Assembly: GCF_001659605.2 (NCBI RefSeq)
Contig: NC_035165.2
Span: 14,432,419 to 14,496,418 of the forward strand
DNA from: Manihot esculenta
Lineage: Eukaryota; Streptophyta; Magnoliopsida; Malpighiales; Euphorbiaceae
DNA: 64,000 nucleotides
Direction: 5' to 3'
Shown: in pieces, positions 22,999 through 33,748 of the stretch
Position numbering within the stretch: position 1 is the first letter of the stretch
How the letters are laid out: every line of letters begins with the position of its first letter
Position numbers and translations under genes: made by a program
Notes under the pieces: generated by a model
The model's database searches: none
What the model saw: the letters and a program-made list of their open reading frames with translations, nothing else
What the model was told of the DNA's origin: nothing

Positions 22999-23435
22999 TA
23001 GGGATGTAAATGGGTAGGGTACCCGCGAAATTGAGAATATTCAAAATCGAACCCAATTATATATAAAATTTTCGAATCCGTCCCAAATCCGACCGGAGAG
23101 AAGGTGATATCTGATTGGACGTCAGTGAAGTGGAGGAGAGAGGCCGATTGGGAATTGGGAATTATAGGAAGCGAAGCAGGGAGAGAGGGTAGTGAAAATT
23201 AAAAAAAAAATAAATTATGGATCAGGGTTAGGGTTAGGGTTAGTTTTGTTATATACTCATCTGGTTCGGATAATGGATATCCGATAGTCTAATTCCGAAC
23301 CCTATCCGAATCCGAAACGGATAAAATTTTTCAAATCCGAATCTGCCTAAATTCGTTTTGTAAAAACCCAAATCCGTTTTAATAGGGTTTGGACAGATCG
23401 GATACCCGTGAAAATCCGCCCGCCTGAAATCCCTA
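22999..23435. mobile_element. hAT-type MITE (437 bp)
   Basis: Starts TAGGGATG and ends ATCCCTA, with further near-terminal inverted similarity (GGGTAGGGTACCCGCGAA against GATACCCGTG...CCCGCC). It is flanked by 8 bp copies GCAGCAAT (22991-22998) and ACAGCAAT (23436-23443) that match at 7 of 8 bases, the target size of hAT elements. No transposase is encoded. Inside are many CCGAATCCG-like motifs and a short TTAGGG-type run at 23224-23243. Confidence 0.75.
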
Positions 23436-23443
23436 ACAGCAAT

Positions 23444-24326
23444 GTTCTTTTGATTCATTTTCAAACTGCGTTCAGGCTTGAATTTAAACTGCCTCCTGTG
23501 ATATCATCATTGCTGAAAGTTTATAAAATGGATGTATGTCTTCTCAATATATATTGCACATCACATTCTCTCCATATCCTAATGCTGCATATCCGTAAAA
23601 ATTTTAATTGGATTGATTTCTTTTCTATTGTATTTTTTATTCAGAGGAATGAATTCAATTTTTTTCAATTTAAAAAATTATTATTTAAAAAAATAAAATT
23701 CTTTTCTAATTTTATAAAAATTTATTTAAATTTTTTTCTAATAAAATAAATCATACTAAACAAGAGATTAGAATTGTGTCATGAGTAATTTTTATTTACA
23801 GTCACTAAACTATAGAGATGTACTATTATGTCATTAAATTTTATATTCGTTCATAAAAATAATTCATCTTTTAATTTTGTACGGAATCTCTAATGAAAAC
23901 CCTACTTAGCATGTCTTATATGGCTTTTAATTTTTTTATTAAAAAAATAGAAAGAAGTCCCTCAACTTCAGCCAATGTCTAAATAAGCATATTTTTTTAA
24001 AAAATTATCAAATTACCCAAATCTTTTTTATTTAAGACAAAATTAATCCATTTTTCTAGGAAATAAAAAATAATATATTTTTATATTTTTATTAATAAAG
24101 ATAATAAATTATATTTTAGAAATTAATATTATTTTTAAATACTAAAGTTATTTTTTTAACCAAAATAATAATAATAATAAAAGAATACAAGAACGAGATA
24201 CCGAAAATATGAACGCAGTAAATTTTGTTGGGTTTGAACATCAATATAGAAAATGAGTTACATATTTTTAGGTTGATGCTATTCTTGCATTTGCATTGCG
24301 GAGTTTAAGATGATTTTAAATTTAAG
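23444..24326. other. AT-rich spacer
   Basis: Poly-T rich. A 113-codon open frame at 23408-23749 overlaps the MITE end and encodes a low-complexity Phe/Lys-rich peptide; I do not consider it a gene. Confidence 0.6.
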
Positions 24327-24504
24327 TTTTACTAAAAAATATTTTTAACTAAATTTGTATTGTTGTCATTTTACGAAGATGAAAATTTTAAGTTCTAAAC
24401 ATTTCTGTTTTCGGTCACTGATGTTCTTTTTTTTAATTTTATTAATTATTTATTATAACTCACTACAATAAATTTTAAAGTTAGTATAAAAAAATTTACA
24501 GAAA
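24327..24504. repeat. Left copy of a 178 bp direct repeat flanking the deleted Tat-like element
   Basis: Runs from TTTTACTAAAAAATATTTTT up to the first base of the 5' LTR. The same sequence starts immediately after the 3' LTR at 30306. By eye the copies agree at a little over 90% of positions (TTTTACGAAGA and TTCTGTTTTCGG shared). Confidence 0.85.
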
Positions 24505-24949
24505 TGATGGCCAAATTCCAAACGCTCCAACCTTGGTGAAACATAAGTTAAAAAGATTGGATCTAAGTCCAGGAGAATTCAATGCGCGACTCTAAATCTC
24601 ATATGGAATCAGGGTCAATATGAATAAACCGGACTGAACATGAATCTGTCCTTAGAATCTTTACTCCGAATACCTATTTTTTCTCATGGTAAAATAGACC
24701 CCATAATACTCGGATCGTGTTCAGTGGCGCAAAGGGAATTAAACAATCGCCTGACGAAAGAGAAAAAGGCGTCGTACGTTCATACATACTGTCAACATGA
24801 TTGTGGCAGAAGGGTAAGGGTACAGGACGACGGTTACATATCACTGAAAGACAAAAGAGAAAGGAATAAAAGGATACACAAGGAAAATAAAAGCCAAACT
24901 TACAAAAATATACTCTAAGTCCATATCCATTCTTGGATCTCAAACATCA
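24505..24949 (+). repeat. 5' LTR of the deleted Tat-like element
   Basis: 445 bp from TGATGGCC to AAACATCA. It is followed by ATTGACACCGTCTGTGGG, a primer-binding site of the same type as at 3133. The copy at 30045 lacks about 180 bp from the middle. Confidence 0.82.
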
Positions 24950-24967
24950 ATTGACACCGTCTGTGGG
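24950..24967 (+). promoter_or_regulatory. Putative primer-binding site
   Basis: ATTGACACCGTCTGTGGG directly follows the LTR and differs by a few bases from the site at 3133-3150. One difference (TGG to TGA) would weaken CCA pairing, in line with decay. Confidence 0.55.
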
Positions 24968-25026
24968 AACGAAAGAGATCTTTTCATCACCGGAGTTCTT
25001 ATTTCTATTCACCCACTGAGATCCAC

Positions 25027-27155
25027 ATGGTCAATCACGGCAAAAACCATACTGGAATCACCCCAAATGATCTAAGCTTGACTTAAGAAGGTCTGTAGTT
25101 CTCATTCTCTAGCCCAACAACCCTAATAAATCAGCTACCCATGTTGCTTAATCCTTCATCAATCTCAACTGGGACCATGCGCCGAACTTCCTCATCTAAC
25201 CAAGAATTACAAAGCATGGCTCTCCAGTTGCAAAACACTGCCCACTGGCTAAGCCGGCTGTTACAGCAGAGAGGGCTCAGTACCCCGTTGAGCAGACCAC
25301 CCGTAGCCAAAGGGCTCAATCTAAATGAGCCTCAACCCACATCGAACTATCAAATCCCCCAACAAAGCAGCAGGAGAATAGAAGATGGAGACGGGGAAGC
25401 AAGTCGAAGAAACGAGCCAGCAGCCCGAGCAAAAGGCAGGTCGTGAGGGAGCTCATTGAAAATAATGGGGTAGAGAGCTACTCTTTTGAGCCTATAGAAA
25501 GGTCAGAAAATAAAGAGCTAAAAAGAAGTTATCGCATGAAAAAGAGGCCTAGAAGGGAAGACACTCACGTAGATTAGAAGTTAGAAAGGTTGAAGGAGCA
25601 ACTATTGATGGAGCTGGGGGTTCGAGATAACAACAGTCCCCTACTACCAACCTTATCATCATTTGTACAATAGATTTAGTAGGAGACAATATTAATGAAA
25701 TTCATGATGCCAAATTTGGCAACCTATGACGGGACGGGAAACCCCCAAGAGCATATCTTGAACTATAAGACATTTATGGAGTTACAGACTCATTCGGACG
25801 CCTTGATGTACAAGGTCTTTCCGATCACCCTAACAGGACCAGTTCAGGTGTGGTTCAATAGCCTAGAGTCGAGGAGCATCAGGAATTTTATAGACTTGGC
25901 CAACGTATTTATTAGCAGATTCATTGATGGGGTTCCTGTGGAGAGAAAGGCGAGCTACTTAGAGACCGTCAGACAAAGAAGGAATGAATCCCTGAGAGAA
26001 TATATTGCTAGGTTTAACTCAAAAGCTTTGTAGATACCCAAGCTGGATAAGGGAGGGGTAGTTAAGGCCATGTAGAAAGGCACAACCTCTCTGGAATTCT
26101 TTGGGTCGCTGTGCAGAAAGCCACCCACCACCTTATCAGAGTTAATGAAAAGAGCTAAAAAGTACATAAGGCAGTATGACGCCTTAACAACCAGTAGGTT
26201 TGCCCAGGATGACAGAGACAGAGGAAGGGCATGGGATGACAGAAGGCAAGATAAGCTGGAGAGAAGGCAGGACCGGGGCCCCGAGGCACTGAACAAGCAC
26301 CGATGGGAAAGAAAGGAGCAGAGACCTTATCAGCCCCGATTCCCTGCCGAAGTCACTCCTCTAAATGTGTCTAGAGACAAGGTGCTCATAACAGTCCAGG
26401 ATAAAGATTTCGTGCAATGGCCTAAGCCCATGAGAGCGGAGGCAAGCAAAAGGGATCCGGACAAATACTGCCAGTACCATAGAACACATGACCATGAAAT
26501 GAATGACTACTATCAACTAATAAATGAGATAGAGAGGCTGATTAAGAGAGGCCATCTCAGAAATTTTGTGAAGAATCTTGAAGAGCAAAGACCGCAGCAA
26601 GGAACAACTAGGGAAAGGCTTAGGAGGCAGATTGGAGCACCAATAAATGACGGCTCCAATAGAACAATTAATATGATTGTAGGAGAGATTGGAGGCCATA
26701 TGAGCCGATGGGGGAAGAAGAGAAGAAGAAATGAAAATGAAAGCAGCGTAGAGGTGATGCAAGTTGCTGAGCACACCCCAATGGCTATCTCCTTCTCCTC
26801 AGAAGATGCGCAGGGGGTACAAATGCCCCATGACGATGCCCTAGTCATCGAGGCAGTTATCCACAACTTCAGGGTTCGCAAGGTGCTAGTTGATGATGGC
26901 AGCAAGGCGAACCTGTTGCCCTTCCGAGTCTTCTAATAGATGAAAATACCTAAAGAACAGCTCGTCAGAGACCAAGCCCCAGTCAAAGGGAAAGGAGGCA
27001 CCCCGATAGCAGTGGAAGGCAAGGTGAAAGTGGCCCTCACCCTAGGAGATCCACCCATGTCACAGACTCACTATGTAGTGTTCATGGTGATGAAGTTACT
27101 CTTGAGCTACAATGCAATTCTGGGAAGGCCGATGCTGATGATTTTGAAGTCGTGA
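25027..27155 (+). pseudogene. gag and protease remnants of the deleted Tat-like element
   Basis: Opens at ATG 25027 (MVNHGKNHTG), 78 bp after the LTR, with an early stop, then open pieces at 25141-25446, 25695-26033 and 26145-26936 in two frames. Recognisable parts are the gag core (KFMMPNLATYDGTGNPQEH, LETVRQRRNESLREYIARF), the knuckle-like YCQYHRTHDHEMNDYY in which the last Cys is Tyr, and the protease signature VDDGSKANLLPF near 26890-26925, then YNAILGRPM near 27106-27132. At least four stops and one frameshift break it. Confidence 0.85.
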
Positions 27156-27616
27156 CAAGAATTCAGTACTTGACCATGAAGTTCCCAACTGATGCGGGCG
27201 TCGGAGTTGTTCGAGGAAGACAGGAAGAAGTCAAAGTTGCATACCTGGCTATAGTAGAGGAACAGTGTGTATAGTCAGAGGAAATGAACCTTGAAGTTAT
27301 GGAGGTTAGAGATGAGAAAAAGGAGGCTAAGACTGAACCTGTTGACAAGCTGGAGACCTTCCCACTGTCCGGAGAATAAAGCGACAAGGTCTTTAGCATC
27401 AACTTGGGCCTAGAAGAAAGCCAAAAAGAAGCTGCAATAGCCTTAATCCGGGGGCATGCCTCAAGCTTTGCACGAAAACCCTCAAATATGCCGAGGATCA
27501 AGTCTGAGGTGATGACCCACAAGCTGAACATCTTCCCTGATGCCAAGCCCGTGAAACAAAAGAAAAGAGTCTTCAATAAAGAGAAACAACAGGCCACAAG
27601 AGAGGAAGTTGAGAAA
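27156..27616 (+). pseudogene. Linker and extreme N-terminus of reverse transcriptase, truncated
   Basis: Matches the Tat element at 7120-7585 (sense frame around HASSFARKPSNMPRI and KQKKRVFNKEKQQATREEV). It stops abruptly near 27616, where the sequence switches to the 3' part of the antisense gene. No RT catalytic motif remains. Confidence 0.8.
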
Positions 27617-29797
27617 TCATCACTAGTAGCTCGAAGGCCTTGGTTGTAGCCTGAAGGAAACATGCGGAAGGCCTCCCTATATATCCTCTCCCTCAGCTTC
27701 GTGGAGTCCTTGTAGTCCTGCAACCCTGGCATCCCTCAGCAAGGAAGCACACCTCTCCTTTAGGGCAGAAATCTCTTGGTGGAGTTGCTCCTGCTGAAGT
27801 CGAGACTCCTCCGCCCCTAAAGTCATGCCTTTTAGGTCATCGATATACTTGTTAAGCTCCTGCTGAAGGGCAGTAGCATGAGCCAGAGCCTCGTCATGTT
27901 GAGCCCAAGCCTCATCACGTTGACGGTGAGTCTCCTTCAGAGCAGACAAGTGTGCGAGGGCTTCATTTCTTTGAGATTCTATTGTAGAAGCCCACTGAGA
28001 TGACCTGGCAACCTCCTTTTGTAGCTCCCTGAGTTGCTTAGTGAGGTCTTCAATTTGCCCTTTGAACTCGATGATATGCCCATGAGCCTCACCTGTAGCA
28101 ATCAGATTTTCATCCCGGCATGCCCCCTCATTACGTCGGTCCATTGAGCTCTGGGGAGATCGATTTCGGGCATTGATCTCCATGAACATGTCAAAGGATT
28201 GGCACAGAAAAGAAGAAATAAAGTTAGAAAAACCAGAAACTCAAAAATACTTCTTGCCATAAACTCAAAAACACTATCAAGAAGGACAAATAACTTACCA
28301 TGAGGAACATCTCCCTCAGACCGTCCCCAAGGGCCTCCATAGAGCGCGAGCTGAAGGTTGCCTACTATTTGGTGGCGCAAGCCAGATGGCTAATAAGGAC
28401 CAGAAAGCGGGGGTCAGAACCATCTGGGACCCCCCAAACATCCTACCACATAGCATCTCAGCTATGGAGGCTGGTGTCGATTCAATAGTCACCTCAGCAG
28501 TATTCAATAGCTCATTTTTCAGGGTAGAAGACAAGTTCTCCGCTACCTTTTTCCCCTTATCAACGAGAGGAGAAGGGGCTACCCTAGAGGGTTCTGAAGT
28601 CTTAGTGCGTTTAGTAGCCCTACCCTTGATGGCAATGGCGCCCACAGCTCTGATGGGATGGACGTCCAAGAGAGTAGACCTGGTGTCCTCTTCCTAGCTG
28701 TTCTTCACTGACTCGCAGACTAGGATAGGCTCCTTGGGAACCTCCTTTCGAGCAGGGGGAGCCTCAGAAGAAATCAGTGCCTTGGGAGGGACCAATGTCC
28801 TGGAGGCCGAAGAATGAGGACTCCCTGACACTAGCACCAAAGCCAATGAGGGTATGGGAGCGCGACCAAAGGGGCGAGCTGATGATACGGGAGTTGCAGC
28901 CTGAAAAACCTCCCGGGTCATATCAGCGACAGACTTGATGGCCTTGAAAGCGCCAAAGTCTCCTTCATGCTCTCCCTAGATAGGGTGAAGTTCTTAGAGA
29001 GCTTAATAATATCCATTGGTACGTCGCAAGCTGAAAAGGAAAGATCAGTTCAATTAGAGCTCAAAATAACAAAAGGAGAACATAAAGGGAAAAAATCAAA
29101 AGTTACCAGTTTCCTAGCAATACCAAAAGTTAGACATGTATATGCACTTCTCAACGTTATATTTTTTCCTTACAGAGGTTAGTCGAAGAAGGCAGATTTG
29201 ATCTACTTGGGTTAACCTAGAGAACTCATTACAGCCCTAAGGAATCTTCCTCCAGGAGAGGTCAATGTCCCAGTTAATCCCCAAGCTCTCCTTCAGCTCG
29301 ATGACAATAAACTGTTCTGTCCAAACCTTAATGGAATACTTATATCCCGTAAATATTGACAATCCAGCTCAGGGACCAAAATAGTAGAACTCGTAGTTAG
29401 ATCTAATGAAACGAAAGAAGGTACAGAACAATTCGAGGGAAGAGGCAAAACTACAACACAAACAAATAGACTCAAAACAGAACATAAACAAGATGGAGTT
29501 GGGAGATAACATTCGAGGGGTCACTCTAAAGTGGCGAAAGACCTCAATGAAAAAGAGAGTAAACAGAAAAGTAAGACTGAACTCATGTTGTTTTACAAAA
29601 AAGAATTAATTACGCCCTTACTGAGCATCTACCAGGCATACCGGCAATGAACTAAGGAGAACTATTTGCTCGTTACGCAAGGGAGCCCTAATTTTGAAAA
29701 TAGCGGTGTCAATGAAGTCGCAGGAAAAATAGTGGGAGAAAGAAGGAGTGATAGAAGACGCCAGACCGACCACCTCAGGAATCCTAGTAGAAGCCAT
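27617..29797 (-). pseudogene. Decayed antisense gene of the deleted Tat-like element
   Basis: Homologous to the three-exon antisense gene at 13571-16474. The start is near 29797 (MASTRIPEVVGLASSITPS), followed by segments paralleling exon 1 (FFIEVFRHF, SPNSILFM, GLSIFTGYKYSIK). An Arg/Ser/Pro-rich middle lies at about 28316-28990 and a coiled-coil part at about 27677-28189 (EINARNRSPQSSMDRR). Several stops lie in exon 1. The 3' end is truncated by the deletion joint near 27617. The shared order shows this gene is a stable part of the lineage. Confidence 0.75.
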
Positions 29798-30044
29798 GAG
29801 AGGAGTAAGATGTACCTCGGATTGGAAAACCGGAGATTGTAAAGAAGAGAAAGAGCAAGATAGTAGAAGCAACGCAAGAGGCAGAGCAACGAGCGAAAGC
29901 AAAAGTACAAGTTTGAAATGGGAAAAAGCAGAGAAAGGATGTTTTGACAGAACCTTTTTAGAGCCGCGCAGTAACAATTGGGATCTTGAAATTTACTCCT
30001 CATAAATCATGAAATAATTAATGAGCGGGTAAAGGGGCACTTAA

Positions 30045-30305
30045 TGATGATGGGTCCAAGTACTCAGGCCTTAGAGAAGCCTAAGCTAGAAAGATTGGGC
30101 CCAAGCTCTAGGAGAGCCCAATGCGCGACTCTAAACCTCATATGGGATCAGGACCAGTCTAGACAAATCGGGCTGGACATGAATCTATTCTTAGAATTTT
30201 TTTTTTTAAAAACAAAGAAAATAAAAAGAATACATAAGAAAAATAGAAGTCAAACTTATAAAAATATACTCTGAATCGAGACTTATTCTTAAATCTCAAA
30301 CATCA
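30045..30305 (+). repeat. 3' LTR of the deleted Tat-like element, internally shortened
   Basis: 261 bp, preceded by the purine-rich GGGTAAAGGGG. Shares CAATGCGCGACTCTAAAC and the CTCAAACATCA end with the 5' LTR but lacks its middle, where a poly-T/A stretch sits. Confidence 0.8.
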
Positions 30306-30483
30306 ATTTTACTAAAAAATAGTTTTTAACTAAATTTGTACTGTTGTCATTTTACGAAGACAAAAATTTTAAGTTCTAAACATTTCTGTTTTCGGTTACT
30401 GATGTTCTTCTTTTCTTAATTTTATTAATTATTTATTTTAATTCAATACAATAAATTTTAAAATTAATTAAAAAAATTTAAAA
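30306..30483. repeat. Right copy of the 178 bp direct repeat
   Basis: Begins ATTTTACTAAAAAATAG directly at the end of the 3' LTR and runs through the block that lies left of the 5' LTR. Confidence 0.85.
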
Positions 30484-30897
30484 AACATTAATTTCATTAA
30501 TATAAAGAATAAAATATAGTATTAACATAAATAATTATTACTATTATACATAAAAAGATACCAAAAAAAATTATTAGTGAAAAAAATTTTAATAATAATA
30601 TTTATTATTATTAATAAAAAATTTTTAACAGTAACTATAATATTATTATAATATATCTATAGTCATAATTTTATAATAATAAAATGCTGCAACTATATAT
30701 TATTACTATAAATTTACGATAAACAAAATTTACTGCTAATTCTATCATAATTTTTAGTAGTATTTATAAATAATTTTATAATATTTAAAATTATCGTTTG
30801 CTGATGCGGTCTCAGTCTGAGTGACGCATCACGTCGAAGTGTTTCTCCTTCTGGAGAACAAATCCCAACTAATGAAAAAAGATTCAGTTTATTCTTA
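30484..30897. other. AT-rich spacer
   Basis: No coding frame. A short GC-richer stretch near 30800-30870 (GATGCGGTCTCAGTCTGAG) is unassigned. Confidence 0.55.
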
Positions 30898-31833
30898 TAA
30901 ATTACATTTTAATTTTTAAATTTTAAGATAATTAATATATTGATATTTATATTTTTAAAATTAAATATTTAAATTTTTATATAATTATTTTGTTTAAATT
31001 AAATATCTTTTTATTTATTAATTTCGTTAATTAATTATTCAAAAGATGAATAAGTATTTTAATTATTTAAAATATTTTTATGAGTTTTTGAATTTTTTTA
31101 ATATAAATGAAAATTTTATAGTGTAAATTATATTTTAATTTTTAAATTTTAATATAATTAACGAATCAATTTTTATATTTTTAAAATTAAATTTTTAAAT
31201 TTTTCTATATTTTAATCTATCTAAAATTATATTTTTCTCTTCATTATAGATATTAATTTAATGAATGATTAAATTTCTTTTCAAAGTATAATTTTATTTT
31301 TAAAATATTTTTTATAAAAGTTTATTAATATATTTAAAAATTATTTGATATCACTTAAAAATAATTAAATTTATAAATATTTTTTGAAATTGTAAATATT
31401 TTTTGAAAGTTTTAAAGTCGTAAGTATTGAAATATTTTAATTAATGAAAATTGAATAATAAAAAATATTAAAAATTAATTAAACAAAATATTATAAATAA
31501 AAGTTAATGTAAATTTAAGTATTTTTTTAAATAAAAAATAAAATTAAAATATTTAAATTATAATATATGAAAATTAGTCATAAAAGGATTTAAGTGTATA
31601 ATTTTAAAAATATAAATATTGATTCATTAATTATATTAAAATTTAAGAACTCAAATATAATATGTTCATTTAAAAAAATAATAAAAATATTTTTATAATT
31701 TTAATGATAAAAATAAATAGAAAAAATTTTAATTTAAATTAACTGATTATAAAAAAAAATTAAATATTTAATTTTAAAAATATATAGATTTATTCATTAA
31801 TTATATTAAAATTTAAAAATTAAAATGTAATTT
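30898..31833. mobile_element. AT-rich fold-back element, copy 1
   Basis: About 0.94 kb. The left end TAAATTACATTTTAATTTTT returns inverted at 31808-31833, and the inverted similarity extends some 80-90 bp inward. Related inverted pieces recur inside (near 31130 and 31560-31680). The interior matches, in reverse orientation, 47830-48720 (for example the TTTGATATCA/TGACATCAAA part). No protein is encoded; no target duplication was resolved. Confidence 0.55.
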
Positions 31834-32118
31834 ATTCATCAGAAAATTATGAAAAAAAAAATCTTTGTGCTTTAGAAACTCCAAACATAACCCATTAGTA
31901 TGCATATATTAAGAAAATCAATATTGCAAATAAGAATTAAATTTTATGCAGTTTTTTAGATAAGATTTAATCTTTTAATTTTTTTAGACTGACGTAGAAA
32001 TATATGGTTTAATAAATAATGATTTTATCAATTTATGAAATATAAATAAAATTATTATTATTATTATTAAAAAGAAATATTGTAGAGAATATTGTAGTTA
32101 ATTTATGAAAACTATTAG
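31834..32118. other. AT-rich spacer
   Basis: Ends with ATTAG (32114-32118), the left target duplication copy of the outer Tekay element. Confidence 0.6.
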
Positions 32119-33748
32119 TGTAACGACCCGAAAATCGGACCGCCACCGGCGCTAGGATTCAGGTCGACTTAAGGTCGCCGGAACCCGTAGCAAGCATGCT
32201 ATACTCTCTGGGTACCTGTAAAATCTCATACATGGTCATACAATTTCTGTAAAATCATAAAACTGTACTCTGTACCAAAGCTCAACCTGTGCATGCACTG
32301 TTTCTGTAACCCCTGACTAGAGTTCTCATCTATGCTCCAGACGGGTTAAACTCATAGAACGTTAAGCCTGGTTTTTACAGTCATCAAAACATTTACATCA
32401 AAATAAACAGACCAAGTATACTAAAAGGATTTACAGTACAAATAGGGCAAGCACACTACGGAACTCTATACATCGCTTTATAAATATTACATGTCCACAC
32501 TATGCTGTTACAAAACTCTTTATGCCTTCACTAGACTCCCCCTTGCACTCTGATCCTGCAAAACTGGGGTTAAGGGAGTGGGATGAGCTACGATAGCCCA
32601 GTGAGTAGAACAATAACATAGATTATTAAACATGCTCTCGTGAAATGCATCACATCACAAATAATTCACATCATCTCAGGTGAACATGTCACCAATAGTC
32701 CCGACATCCTAAACTCGTGCCAGGCCGTAGAATGGGGTCCTGATCTTCCTGTTATCACATCATCTCATAACTTACTATATACCGTGCCAGGGCGTAGACT
32801 GGGCACCTGGTCTTCTACTCGTGCCAGGCCGTAGAATGGGGTCCTGGTCTTTCTCAGAGACTATTGGATCATCCACTATCACCCACACAACACAAATAGA
32901 AAATGCAATGCAACATATTCGTGATTTCTAATGCACTCAACCTATTGCATAGTCATGGTGCATGAAACATGCTAAAAGCATTTGAGTTCTCAATTAAAAG
33001 ATTAAGTTTAGTTCCACTCACCTCTAGCTATCTCAGAACTGACTCTGCAAACTCTGAAGTAGTGCTCACTGCTGCTTTCTTCGGTTTCTCTGGTCCGTTC
33101 CTACACAGGTGGACTCAAATGAGGGATCAAACTAACTCAAAGACATCTCTACAATACGCCCCAAAAACCCCCTCAAACATCCTAAAACATTCATGTAAAC
33201 CAGGCAAAAGGAGGCTGGACAGGGCACTTTCGGCGGCAGGTTCTGTGGCCGAAAGTCCCTTCCAGAGCCGCAACTCAAGCACTTTCGGCGGCACTTCGGC
33301 TGCCGAAAGTCCTCCCCAGAGATGAAAGTCCCTAACCTTCGGCGGCACCTTCGGCGGCCGAAACCCCCTCCAGAGCCGAAAGTCCAAACTTTCGGGGGCA
33401 AGCATAGGCAAGCTTAGGCAGCCGAAGCCACCTTCTCAGCATGTTCGGCGGCCGAACCTTCCTTCGGCGGCCGAAGCTGGGTTCTCCAGTATGGCAGAAC
33501 CTTGCTCTGCCTCACGCCAAATCTTTCCAAACTCACCCAAACACACAAACCACAACTTCTCAACATACATATACTCAAGTATATGCACAAAGGGGTCCAA
33601 AACTACCTTAAAACCCCAACAAACAACACAACACAACATATATACATGCTTTCATCAACAAAACACCAAAAACAACCATTTTTAACCTAATCATGCATCT
33701 CTACCCACAAACTCCATAAAACCTTCATAAAACATGAAAGAAGCTCAG
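32119..33748 (-). repeat. 3' LTR of the outer Tekay element, distal part
   Basis: The LTR end half. The other part is 42669-43189; together about 2.15 kb. It contains several TTCGGCNGCCGAA-type palindromes near 33225-33480 and three copies of a GTGCCAGG...GTAGAATGGGG motif near 32715-32850. Similar to, but clearly diverged from, the LTRs of the inner element. Confidence 0.88.

Larger units (their letters stand above)
24505..30305 (+). mobile_element. Internally deleted Tat-like gypsy element
   Basis: LTRs at 24505-24949 and 30045-30305 share TGATG starts, the block CAATGCGCGACTCTAAA/C and the end CTCAAACATCA. The interior has a primer-binding site, decayed gag and protease, only the extreme N-terminus of reverse transcriptase, and then the antisense gene region. 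Relative to the Tat element at 2642 about 6.3 kb (RT to integrase, minisatellite and the antisense 3' end) is missing, with the joint near 27614-27620. No ordinary 5 bp TSD is seen; instead 178 bp repeats flank the element. LTRs are much diverged, mainly by C/T and G/A changes, so it is old. Confidence 0.88.

Noticed and set aside
23408..23749. 113-codon Phe/Lys-rich open frame
   Set aside because: Low-complexity AT-rich translation overlapping the end of a MITE.
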